From: Scenedesmus sp. ARA3
Taxonomy: Eukaryota > Chlorophyta > Chlorophyceae > Sphaeropleales > Scenedesmaceae
DNA: 64,000 nt
Direction: 5' to 3'
Assembly: GCA_004335835.1 (NCBI GenBank)
Contig: RWJK01001169.1
Span: 2,010 to 66,009, forward strand
The position numbers and the translations under genes are program-made. Numbering within the stretch: position 1 is the stretch's first letter; each line of letters opens with the position of its first letter. Below are positions 48,860-59,493 of the stretch, piece by piece. Under the pieces are notes generated by a model that saw only the letters and a program-made list of their open reading frames with translations, ran no database searches and was not told the origin of the DNA.

Positions 48860-50420
48860 ATGCTCAGACCTACGGTACTTCACTGCATCGGGTTATGTTC
48901 TTTTCATTCCGTTAAACGTACACACGCGCAGTTAGCTCGGTTATGCTCCTCACCCCTGACCAGCAGCAGCAGCAGCACCAGGAGCAGACAGCACAGCACA
49001 ATAGCCCGTGCCGCAGACATGGCAGTGGATGTCACGAGGGAGAACTTCAAGGAGCTTCTGCCTGCCATCAGAGAGGCCTTGGAGAAATGTACGTGCAGCA
49101 GATCAAGCAGTAGCACGCGCTGCGGCTGTGCTGTGCTCGTGCTGAGCTGAGACAGCACGCCGCATGTTATTGCAGGCACCTTTTACAGCTTTGACTGCGA
49201 GATGACTGGGCTGTTCACAGGTACGGTGTATGCAAACAGCAGCCGCAGGGCCTGCAAACAGCAGCCGTAGGGCATGCGCCCCTTGCAGGTGTACTGCACG
49301 TGTCTGAGCAAAGCTTCCGGCATGCGGTACACCCTGTGGTGTGCTGCACAGTAACTTCCACTGTACAAGCAGCCACAGCCATGTCAGCAATTGTAAAGTT
49401 GCCACATAGCGACGGCTGCATGACGATGATGGCAGCTGTCACTGTTTGGCAGTAATTGTCTGCTGAACTGCTGCTTCCGTTGGGCTGCTGGCATGGCTGA
49501 CCAGCGCAACTCTGTGGCAACACGCCAACTTCACACGCGCTGTGCAGCCGTAACCGCATGTGCTTTTGCTGATTTGTCACTGTCGACCTTTGTGCGCCTG
49601 CATCATGCGCAGATGGAAACAAGCACGAATACCTAGATGACATGCAGTCCAGGTGCGGGGCCTCAGCAGCAGCAACAATCTCCTTCACAGCGCACACTGC
49701 AGTGTAGTGCTTGCACTGCCAGCGTTGCTTGACCAATCTGTGTCCCCAGCAGCAATCCCCCTGCTAATGCCGTCAGTCACGTCGCACGCCAGCCTCTGGA
49801 CAGTGCAGCTGCAAGTGCAATGTCTGGACAGTGCAGCTACAAGTGCAATGGGCATTGCTTTGGCTGATTGTGCTCTGCTGATACACAGCGCGCGTTGACT
49901 CTCATTTACCCACCATTCATAAACACAATACACATTACACTCTACATACTCTGACACCCTGTGCAGGTACACCAAGATGACTGAGAGCAGCAAGGCTTAC
50001 ATCATCACGCAGTACGGCCTGTCCTGCTTTGAGGCCACGGGCCCAGCAGCGTACGAGGCTCGTACCTTCAACTTCTACCTCTTCCCACAGCCACATGGCG
50101 GCTACAACCGGCGCTTCTTGTGTGATGCATCCAGCCTTGTGTTCCTGGCATCACATGGTGCGGCTGCAGGGGTTCAGGTTTCTTCCTTGTTGCAGTGACA
50201 TGGCAGGCATAGCTGTGCAGTGCTTGCCTGTTTAAACTGTGTGCTCGTGGATCGCATGTTACACTGTCTGCTGTGTTGCCAAAGGCGAGCTGGAGTTGAG
50301 GGTATCTATTACTGTCATAGCAGTCGGTGCCTGCAAGTGCTGGTCAAGCTCCGCGTGAGCATATGCACCGCGTAGCCAGCTAGCTGCCGCTCACGCTTTG
50401 CAGCAACATTCCCTGACTGC

Positions 50421-50456
<36 letters not shown>

Positions 50457-51399
50457 AGGCTTTGACTTCAACCGCTGCATCAGCCAGGGCGTGCCCTACA
50501 TGCCAGTGCGCACGCGCGACTTCCAGCTGCTGCAGGTGAGGCCCACCACAGCCGCTGCTGCGAATGGCCAGCTTGTACCGCCCCACGCAGCATGAACGCC
50601 TGCAGCTCATTGCTGCAAGTGGCGCTGGCCACTGCCTCTGCTCGCCGGCACACACATGGATTGCGTGCACAGCACTCGCTGCTGCGTGCAATTGCTACTG
50701 GGCCGTGTCCTTGCTGCACCAGACAAGGAGCCAGACATATGCAGCCCTGTGTTGCTGTCATTGCCTTGCGCTGCAGGTGAACCGCAGCAATGAGCCGCGT
50801 GGCGACCCTGTAGCGGTCAGCAGCGATGAAGACAAGGCCTTTGTTGCCGAGCTTGTGCAAATGGTCTCCGACTGGCTGGCTGGCCGGCCGCCCAGCCCCA
50901 GCAGCAGCGCCGTAGTCAAGGACGAGCTGGAGGAGGCAGCAACAGCTATGCAGGAAGATGTCATGGGATCTGAGCCAGATGAAGCTCCGGCAGCAGCAGC
51001 ACCAGCAGCAGCAGCAGCAAGTGAGCAGCAGCAGCAGCAGCAGTGGCAGGAGCTGGCGCTGCCGCCTCTGAACAGCTACAAGCGGCTGCTGGCGTACCAG
51101 GAGCTGCGCAAGCCGCAGTTTGGCGTGGAGGGGCACCCGGGCTTCTGGGTGAAGCGGGTGAGGCGTCAGCAGAGTGGAGTAAAAAAGTTGGTTTTATGCA
51201 GTAAATGCACAGGCAGAACCTTCATTATGCACCTTCTGGGTGAAGCGCGTGAGGCGGTGCTTGCTCACTGCACAGCTGGCAGGGTGTTCAGCAGTTGGTA
51301 TGTGTAGGCCTGGGATGCCATGCGGCTGAAGCTTTGATTCCAGGCTTCTGGGTGAAGCGGGTGAGGATGCAATGCAGTGTGGCATGCACAGCAGGGGGG

Positions 51400-51434
<35 letters not shown>

Positions 51435-53994
51435 TTTGCGCGGCACCCCATGTGGAGCACCATGTTGCTGAGATAACCTCCGCACAAGTTGCTGTCAGCT
51501 GTGCAATGGGTCTGATGCAGCAGTGGGCAGCAAGCACGCGCGCCATCTGTCTGTGTTGGCCTGGGATGTGGTTCTGCTGCAGTGGATGCAGTTAGTTGTG
51601 TTGCTGTTGGCTGGGCAGTGTGCGCTGCGCAGATCAGCCAGGCTCCTGGTGATGCTGGTAGCCAGGCAGCCATTAGCCAGGCAGCCAGGCTGTCTGGCTG
51701 GCAGACACGCCATTCCATGTTTTCTGTTCTGCTCCCTGACTTGCCCGAATGTGCTGTGTTTCCGTTGCTGCGGCCGCCTGCAGCTGCCAGACTCGCGCTT
51801 CCTGGTGCGTGCCACCGCGCAGCCGGCGGAGCAGCTGGAGGCGGATATGCCCATTCACATCTGCCTGCTCCCTGACGTACCCGCTCGTGCTGCACAAATG
51901 CCTGCAGCTGCCCGACTCGCGCTTCCTGGTGCTGGTGCGCGCCACTGCGCAGCAGGCGGAGCAGCTCGAGGCGGAGGCACGCGCTGCACGCATTGCGGGC
52001 ATACACGACGCCGCGGGCTTCGCTGCGGTCTTCGACCTCATGCGCCGCAGGTGTGGCTGCTGCGACTGCACTAGCTTGTTAGGCTGGTTGTGCGGATGAT
52101 GTGCAGCATGTACCCTTTTCTGAGCTGCTGGAGGCTTCATTTCAAGCCAACGTGCTGCCTTCGGGTGTAGCACGTGACTATGTGTTCACTTGCATGTCAT
52201 CTGCCTCACACATAACCCCCCGCACACTACCTGTTGTCTCACCCGTGCTGCCCCGCAGCAACAAGCCCGCGGTGGGCCACAACTGCCTGTTTGACGTGTC
52301 GTACGGCCTGTACGGCTTTGCTGACGCCTTCCTGCCCGCCACCTGGCGTGACTTCAAGAAGATGGCCCGCAGCTGGCACCCGGGAGGGCTCTGGGACACC
52401 AAGCACCTTGCGCGGCAGCTGCCTGAGGTGGGTGGGCGGGCGGGTGCGGGCGGCACTCTGCAGCTACATGTTGCAATGCGTTTTCAATCGCAGTGTGAGC
52501 TGGGGTTTGCACCATCTCCAAACACGGTTCGTGTGGATGGGCCATGTGGCCGCTGGAGTCCAGGGTTGGTGGTGCATTGTGGCAGGTAAAGCTTTGCAGA
52601 TTTGGGGAGGTGGTTAGTCTCAAGGATGTGATCTGCTGCATCACATTGCATCATACATGCAACTTTTATAACTTGAATTGCATTGTTTGTGCGCATGCTG
52701 TGCCGCCCTGCAGGTCTTCATGGGCAATACTGCGCTAGCAGAGGTGTACAGCACACTGGTGGAAGACGGCCAGGCGGGTGACACACAGGCGCTGCTGGCA
52801 GCAGCATCAGCAGCAGCTGGCACCACCATCACTCTGCCACGCATCAGCCACGCAGCCGGCTGTGACAAGTACAGGGCGCTCGGCGCAGGCGAGGCAGCAC
52901 ACGAAGCAGGATATGACGCATACATGACTGGGGCCGCATTCGCATGCCTGCTGCCGCTGGTTGCTGGCAAGATCGCATCGGACCCCACCTGCAGCCTCGC
53001 ACGCGCACACAATGCAGCACTGCAGCGTGCAGCGGCGGCAGCAGCAGCCAAAGCAGCGCGGGCGCCAGGCACAGCTACACCTGAGGCAGCAGGTGCGCCG
53101 CAGCAGCAGACGCCGCCGCTGACGCCGATGCCGCAGCCGCTGCAGCAGCTGGCCGAGCAGCAGCGCACGCCGCAGCTGCAGCAGCAGCTGCCTGGCAGCT
53201 TGCTGCAGTTTGTGGCTGGTGTGGTGGGCCGCATCAACATGACCTTCACAGACATCCCTTATGCGGCGCTGAGTGAGGACGATCCCATTCCTGATCGGCC
53301 ATGTGTGTTCTATCTGTCAGGGCTGCAGCCTGGCTACCGCATGGATGACATCTGGAAGCTGCTGCAGCGCCAGGGGCTCGGCTCGGTGAGCTTGGGTTGC
53401 AGTGCTGCTGCAACAAGGCCAGCTGGGTGCCTGATGTGCAGGCTGTGTTGCTGCAAGCCCTGTAGATACGCCCTGGCTGTGTGAGTGACTGTGTTGGCAT
53501 GCGAAAGCAACGATTGTGGATGCATTTTTATGCTTGGCAGGCAGCCATCTCGATGAGTACCGCAGACACGGCAAGCATCTAGATCTGCATTGCTCCTGCC
53601 TGCTTATTTGCGGGGCTGTCTGTTGACACTGCTACCACTACTGTGCGATTGCTTGCTGCAGGCACGTATCACTGCGGTGGACAGCAGCAGCTGCCTGGCT
53701 GAGTTCCGTCCAGAGTTTGTGGATGCAGTGGCTGCCAGCATTGCAGACGCAAACAGCGGCGTCATTGCCATGCCCTGGGCGGAGTACGCGCTCATGCGCT
53801 ACCGGCAGCAGGTGCCAGATGCGCTAGACGCCGCTGCAGCAGCAGATGAGCCTGGCGCGCGCAGAGGTGTGAAGCGGCAGCGGCTGCAGGAGCCAGCAGA
53901 GAAGCAGCAGCAACAGCAGCAGCGGCAGCAGAATGGGAAGGTTGAGGACGAAGAAGAAGAGCAGCCGCAACGCAGTGGCTGTAGTATCATGTGA
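48860..53994 (+). CDS. PARN: Poly(A)-specific ribonuclease PARN (10 exons, 706 aa, or 759 aa with N-terminal extension)
   Basis: PARN is a DEDDh 3'-exonuclease that removes poly(A) tails. Exons: 48860 or 49019-49088, 49176-49220, 49613-49652, 49967-50157, 50459-50535, 50777-51157, 51908-52050, 52259-52427, 52714-53385, 53662-53994; phases close. Numbering from the ATG at 49,019, the catalytic set is complete: Asp30 and Glu32 in SFDCEMTG, Asp328 in VGHNCLFDVSYG, His435 and Asp440 in HEAGYDAYMTG. The R3H-like insert (residues about 145-270) includes LPPLNSYKRLLAYQEL. An RRM-like region follows (CVFYLSGLQPGYRMDDIWKL). The tail has a basic RRGVKRQR, a Gln run, an acidic patch and the ending SGCSIM, a CaaX box. 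The ATG at 48,860 adds 53 residues rich in Arg/Ser with no acidic residue before the last (MLRPTVLHCIGLCSFHSVKR...), like a mitochondrial presequence. TGTAA at 54,115 is a candidate poly(A) signal. Exon 6 donors and the exon 7 acceptor are duplicated in the intron. Confidence 0.95.
50423..50455 (+). repeat. (CTG)11 forming the 3' end of a PARN intron
   Basis: Eleven CTG units run straight into the acceptor CAG of exon 5 (50,459), leaving no ordinary polypyrimidine tract. Confidence 0.92.
51227..51367 (+). repeat. Two extra copies of the PARN exon 6 3' edge, each with a donor
   Basis: The segment CTTCTGGGTGAAGCGSGTGAGG occurs at 51,141-51,163 (true exon end, encoding FWVKR), and again near 51,234-51,255 and 51,344-51,365. 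All three keep GTGAGG directly after the same codons. Only the first is used in the model that gives a normal PARN. Confidence 0.9.
51401..51431 (+). repeat. (CTTG)n tetranucleotide repeat in PARN intron 6
   Basis: About eight tandem CTTG/GCTT units lie directly after the third copy of the exon 6 edge. This is the only clear tetranucleotide microsatellite in the window. Confidence 0.92.
51731..51855 (+). repeat. Copy of the 5' edge of PARN exon 7 with a second acceptor
   Basis: CTGCTCCCTGAC, CCTGCAGCTGCC, GACTCGCGCTTCCTGGTG and GCGGAGCAGCT recur in the same order at 51,867-51,978, offset about 125-136 bp. The echo acceptor at 51,778-51,783 is intact. Splicing to it would read LPDSRFLVRATAQPAEQLEA and then lose the PARN frame, so the second acceptor (exon at 51,908) is taken as functional. 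Confidence 0.9.
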
Positions 53995-54273
53995 TGGAGG
54001 TCATGTGGGTGATGTCATGGGATCCATGTGATGGAATGAGTCAGCATCAGGGTTCAATTGATGGCTGTCTGCGACTGCGTCAACACCCTTCGGTTGCAGC
54101 TGTGTGCTTGTTTATGTAAAGATTTCGAGAGCTCGTGTATCGGAGTTCCTGGCGTGTCGATCTCGGACTGTCCAAGCAGCAGTTGAGCGTACCGTAGTTT
54201 ACCGCTGTCCGCTGTTTGCCAACCGAGTTGCTACATTTGGTAACCTCAGTCATTTAACGTTTCAGTTCGTCAC

Positions 54274-54683
54274 ATGGAGGCCGCAAACTTGTCAGCACAG
54301 CGCAACAGGCATGCAGCTGGCAGGGCAGCTGCTGCTGTTGCTGCTTCAGGCGGCAACGTACTGCTGCTGCCTGATGAAGTGCTCAGCATAATCTTCCAAC
54401 AGCTGGACCCAACAGACGTCAAGTGCCTGCATCGAGTGTGCCGCCGGTGTCGGTGCTGGATGATGCGACAGCACCTGGCACAGGCTGGCACAATCAATCG
54501 AGTAATTGCTGCGCTGGACAAATCACGCGCCCATGCTGGCTCAACATACTTTTGCGGTTCACACCTTGTCGTCAAGTTGGAGGGCAAGGCAGACATCACG
54601 CAAGGCGACCAGACTTGCAGCTTGCACTGCGTGCACAGTTGCACCACCCAGCGCCGCTTCCTTGAGAGCACCCTGGCGCAGAG

Positions 54684-54722
<39 letters not shown>

Positions 54723-55363
54723 GTCTTTGTTTGGGCAGCTGGCCAGTAATGCGTCTGGACAGCAAGCAGGCACATCACCTTCGGCAGCAGCAGAGCAGGT
54801 GAGAGCATCACAAAAACTGCAGCGTGGTTGTGGGTCAGCCGCACCAGCACCAGCAGCATGCATAGCTCAGACCCCAATCCCTTTGCAGTTGTGCTAGCCT
54901 ATGATAATAAGCGCCATCAATCAATTAATTACCAAGCACACGTTTTTTCAGCAAGAGGGTGAACCCAGAGGAGTAAGCGCCATTGCTTTGAAAAACCAAG
55001 CTCCACCAACGCTTTCATATCTTTTCACCTGATGCTTGTAACATGCCGCCCCTCATCATGAGGGACAATGATTGTCTGCACCTCCGTGTGGCCGTGACTT
55101 TGCTTTTGCAGGCCAGCGTCATCCTGCAGATCACATTCCGCGCTCCCAGGTACAGCCAAGCAGGCGCCGTGCAGCAGCACCTGCTGCAGGCCGGGCTGCT
55201 GGACTTCCTGCTGCGAATCTTGCCAGCTAACGTGCAGCTGCAGCTGCGGCTGCTGTACTGCTGCTCCTCCTTCCAGGCAGAGGTGGAGGAGTTCAAGCCG
55301 CTGTTCAGCATGCAGGCGCAGGGCAGGCGGCAGCCTGAGCTGGCACTTGCTGACCAGCGCTGA
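54274..55363 (+). CDS. F-box protein with polyQ tract (2 exons, 258 aa)
   Basis: F-box proteins recruit substrates to SCF (SKP1-cullin) ubiquitin ligases. Exons: 54274-54798 and 55112-55363, joined in phase 0. The F-box is at residues about 30-72: VLLLPDEVLSIIFQQLDPTD followed by VKCLHRVCRRC, with the usual hydrophobic pattern. The middle part (HLVVKLEGKADI, CTTQRRFLEST) matches no domain I recognise. A polyQ run of 12 residues is encoded by CAG units (54,685-54,720). The C-terminal exon (QAGLLDFLLRILPANVQLQL) is helical and Leu-rich. The substrate is unknown. Extra microexons in the 313-nt intron cannot be excluded. It begins only 280 bp after the PARN stop, so the two may be close neighbours with a short promoter at 54,080-54,270. 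Confidence 0.78.
54685..54720 (+). repeat. (CAG)12 coding for polyQ in the F-box protein
   Basis: Twelve CAG codons, uninterrupted, in the frame of the F-box protein. This is one of the few triplet tracts here that is coding. Confidence 0.9.
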
Positions 55364-57114
55364 TAGCAGCAGCTGCTGCTGCAGTTACGCCTAGATGATT
55401 GCAGGAGTCTGTGCTACTGTGCGTGCAGCGAGTAGCTCTAGCTCGGTTGGATGCACCCAGACAGCAGAGTCAACAGTAGTGGATAAAACAACGTGATTTG
55501 TGGAGCTGACCACCATTTTTTTTGTTACCGCCGTCTGAGTGCCCGGTTACCGCTACCTTAGAAGTTTTGAGCGCTATTTCAGAGCAGGGTCTTGGAGACC
55601 ACGAACTTTGCTTTGGTAGTAATGTGTCAGGAGCTGCAGCGTTCCAAGATGTGACGCCATTTGTAACACATGTTACACCGGTAGCCGGAGTGAGCAGCGC
55701 CACCTATCAACCATTTCACAACACAGCCATCAGTGTGACAGATTGACTAGCTGCCGACGGGGGCTGCGTACCTGGGGTCAAGTCGAATAGAAGGCATAGC
55801 GTGACGCAAGCAATGCAACATATGACAGGCAAGGATGCCGTGGCAAGCCATTGACGGCACACGGCCCCAAGCGGCTGTCACAGTAAGTTATCGACCTGGC
55901 ACCGGTTACAGTGCACAGAGGTAGCAGCACTGTGACCTTGCACAAGAAAACAACAAGCTTGAGTGCCACCCAACCTTGCGAGTGCTGATGCAACACACCA
56001 GAGATGTAACAAATGGTGCCCAGGTAGTAAGCGTGCTTACTTAGTCTAGTTCACTCGCCATTGGCCCAGGCAGCATGCAAAGCGTGTCAGTGCAATTCTC
56101 CAACAGAAGCACATAGTGCCTGGACAACAAATGTGCAATGCACCTGTACAGCACCAGCACAGACAACAAGTAACTCTCCCTTTACAACAAGTAAACACAA
56201 GCTAAGGCCACAACTGCGGCATGCAAGACCAACTGAAGGTGGCTGGCAGGGTGGTACGCAGCAACAGATGTACGCCTCTGGCAGGGTGCATGCAGCAGTA
56301 AATGCAAGCCACACGGGGTGGCATGGCACACGCAAGCATAGGCCTCTGGCATGCACCTTCCAATGCACTACCAACTTCTGCATCCAACTGACACAGGGCA
56401 CGGAAGGCCCAGCTGCATGTGCCGCATGCTGTGCGACACACAATTGCATGCCAACAGATGCGACCATGCAGCAGCACGGGGGGCGTGGTGACTGCCAGCA
56501 TGACCTGTGTCACTCGTGTCCAAGGACAGCATTGCCTGTAAGCGCCGAGCAATGCATAAAATCAACACAGTGCACAACCAGCCGCACCTACAAGTTAATA
56601 TGGCCAGTGCGCACCTACAAGTTAATATTGAAAGTAAGCTGAGTGCAAGCAACACACCTTGCTTTGGGGCCACACATGGGGGGTGTACACACAGCCATTG
56701 AGTGGTCAGCCGTGCAGCAAAAACCAACAGCAACACTCTGAATCAATCAGGTCATCAGCAGCATATGTTGAAATGGTCAGGTCACATCATGGAAACCAGG
56801 CTGATCAAGCTATTCCCACTCACAAGCCACAACCAACAAAATAGCCACATGTGCATGGGTTCACGAAACTGATGCTCAGGCTGATGCAGCCCTGATCACA
56901 ACGCGGTGCTGATACTTGCTCAGTACAGCACTGCCTCAACCAACAGACAGCTCGCCCCAACATCAGCAACAACAAAGTGCAGCGCTCTCGCACTGGGTCA
57001 TGATAAGCCTTGACAAGTCAAGCGTCGAGTTGGGTGCAGCCATCAGCAGCACGGGCACACTGCGTCACCCGCTCCCTGCAGGGTTGCACAACTGTTCACT
57101 CCACCTTCTCACGT

Positions 57115-57156
<42 letters not shown>

Positions 57157-57194
57157 TACGGCCTCTTGGGGGGTGCACGGCGGCTGGCAGCCCA
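55364..57194. other. Intergenic region with an unassigned promoter-like island and short repeats
   Basis: The stretch 55,490-55,900 has the CAG-poor, CpG-retaining texture seen before genes elsewhere, yet no gene can be assigned to it. A plus-strand frame across it (55,522-55,746) has no ATG start. At 56,584-56,637 an 18-bp word GCACCTACAAGTTAATAT is repeated with a 27-bp period. ACAACAAGTAA occurs twice near 56,165-56,195. A (CAG)13 tract lies at 57,116-57,154, in the 3' UTR side of the next minus-strand gene. Confidence 0.45.
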
Positions 57195-58047
57195 TCACTG
57201 CTTGCGCTTGCCCCCCCAGGTGTTCTGCCAGTCCACCACGTTAAACACGCGGTTGCCCTGCGTCACTGCCCAGCTGCCGCTAGAGCCCACATAGCCTGCA
57301 CGCCGCGTGGCAGACAGCGAGCCACCGTTGTTCACCGCCTCTGTGATTGCCTGCAAATGTTGGGAGCACACAGGAGCAGCTTCAGTATGGTTTCGAGAGT
57401 GGATGGTATTGTGTACTGTGTGAACATTCTTTTGGGCCGATTTGGGCTGTGATTCATGCAAGTGGTAGCTTCTAGCAGCTGCTGATGCCTGTGCATGCGT
57501 CTGGCATGTCCATGCAGCTGACTTGCTACTACTGGTGTCATGGCGGGGCGCTTACCTGTGATGTAGATGCCTGCGCACGGAGCGTGTTTGCGTTCAGGTT
57601 GCTGTTCCTGTTGCGGTTGTTGCCCCACTGCAGCATCTTGCGGTGCTGCTGACCTGCACAGCCAGTGACAGATTTGCATGCAGCAGCATAGAGCATGTCA
57701 GGCACTTGAGTACGTTGCAGTTGATGGACAGGCACATGGATTGAGCGCATGTTTAAGTTGCTGAATGGCTGAGTTGTCAGCTAGGACAAACAAGTCAGCC
57801 AGGTGTCACCCCATGCAGCACAGCAGCAACATCGTTGGAGCCCAGCCAGCCGTGGCCTGACGGCCAGCTTTGAAAAAACAAACATTATACACGCTGCAAG
57901 TTCTAATCAAGCAAGCCGGGCAACATGCAGACGCTCGTGGAGGGCAAATGCCATGACATTACCTGCACTTGCTGCTTCACAGCTGATCGCGGTTGCAAGC
58001 AGGCCAACCAACAACATACAAGTGAATGCCCGGTTTATGCCTGCCAT
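57195..58047 (-). CDS. Small secreted protein of unknown function (3 exons, 112 aa)
   Basis: Not a family I recognise. Exons 5'->3': 58047-57963, 57653-57556, 57350-57195; all GT-AG, phases 1 and 0, stop TGA at 57,195-57,197. The N-terminus is a strong signal peptide (MAGINRAFTCMLLVGLLATA, then ISCEAASAG). The mature protein is about 85 residues, Asn/Gln/Arg-rich in the middle (MLQWGNNRNRNSNLNAN), then ITEAVNNGGSLSATRRAGYV, GSSGSWAVTQGNRVFNVVDW and a basic end GGKRKQ. It has no Cys after the signal region. A TATATAA box lies about 145 bp before the ATG. The clean gene structure and TATA box support a real, perhaps inducible, gene. Confidence 0.72.
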
Positions 58048-58190
58048 TGTGTCTTGCACTTGGGGCCGAGCCAACGAACGAAGCGCTGAGCGGGGTGGAG
58101 GAGGAGCAGGCACAAGCTTACAAAATACGTATCCAGTAGTCAATACGTGCGTCAAAGCATAACTGGTAGCCTTTGTGGGGCTGCGGCGCA

Positions 58191-58197
58191 TTATATA
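58191..58197 (-). promoter_or_regulatory. TATA box of the small secreted protein gene
   Basis: The minus strand reads GGCTATATAATGCGCC. It lies about 145 bp upstream of the ATG at 58,047, within a CAG-poor island (58,040-58,330). A start site about 30 bp downstream would give a 5' UTR of about 110 nt. It is the only convincing TATA box found near a gene start in this window. Confidence 0.6.
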
Positions 58198-59493
58198 GCC
58201 GCACGTCAGCCATATAAGAAGAAGGAACGTCGGGGGAACACAGCCCAAGCCCTGAAGGAAGCAGCACGAACTTGGGTCGCGAAGCCGTAGTGACCAATGG
58301 AAAAGCAGGGATAATGCTAAATGTTGGCACCCAGCACGTGCAAAAGAGCATGCAGCCCTCAATCGCGCTCATCAGCCTGGCACATGGTCAGTGAGGAGGG
58401 GCAGGGGTTACTCAACATGCCAGCTCAGCACCTTCAAAGGCACAATGCTCAAAGGCTCGACACCTGAAAGACATCACATTGGTACCAACGAGTGCAATGA
58501 CTGCTCAAGAAACGTCGGTTGCTGCTGCTGTCAACTGCGCTGCACAGTAATATCAGAAGGGCATATCAGTGTGACATCAGTTCTGACAGCTGTCGACCAC
58601 GCCACGACTGCAGTATTATGAGTTGCAGGAAAGAGGTGCAAGGTGCTACGCAACGGGCCCTTTGAAGCGGCAGGTGACCCCTCAGCTAGATCACCACTGC
58701 TGACGCATGTCTCCATGCACCAGCCAGAAAGTTCTTGCAGCCAGCAGCTGCCAGCGCCACAGGCACCTACACTAAAACTTCTATGCTTGAAGCACAACAT
58801 GCCTCTTTAACGTTTCCGCACATGGCACTCTCCACCCGCAATGGAGGCACTACCACGCTGCTATTGCGGAGGCCTTAAAGGTCGGCTGCTTGTTGCAAAA
58901 TGCCACAGCCATGTTGCCTTGTGCAAGGCTGCATGCAGCAGTGCCAAGGTCTGAGGCTCCCCACTGCAAGGAGCTCTGGCCACGTCTCATCTTCAAGCCC
59001 CGCTGCAGGTCATCGGCGCGCATGCAGCTGGGGCGCATTGCACACCAATGTACTGCCAGCTGCTGCTGACAGATGGTCGGCGGTGCCATGCTTTGGCAGC
59101 TGCGCTGTATGCAACAAAGAATACCCAAACAGACGGCTGCAGGCTGCCCAGAAACAACCCATGTGCGATTCTCGGCCTAGACCAGCATGACCGTGGACAT
59201 GCAGCACACCAAGCAAACCTTACACCCAGGCCCCAGCAGCACGGCTTGGGCTAGCTGTGGCACACTAAATAATGAAAAGGTCACGACCAGCACGATCTGG
59301 GGACATGCCCTGACCAAACAAGAGTGGCACTGATGACGTCAGTTGGCTTGTCAAAGAGTGTTCGGCCCACGCACACTCCAAAAGCAGTTGATGACGTGCT
59401 GCTTTGGCATGCGGGCTGGTACTGCCGGTGCACGCAGCTGTGCATGCTGCCCAATTGCGCTGCGCATGTACAGCGCAGCTGCACAGCGTTGGC
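58198..59493. other. Intergenic region, nothing recognised
   Basis: Between the small secreted gene and the 3' end of the SKA2-like gene I see no coding sequence with credible splice structure. A TTACA at 59,220-59,224 (TGTAA on the minus strand) is a candidate poly(A) signal for the SKA2-like gene. Confidence 0.4.

Noticed and set aside
54945..54975. Possible extra microexon in the F-box gene (after TTTTTTCAG)
   Set aside because: Exons 1 and 2 already join in phase 0 without it, and the following TAAG is not a GT donor.
55522..55746. 75-codon open frame in the island after the F-box gene
   Set aside because: No ATG start and no recognised similarity; kept only as part of the island finding.
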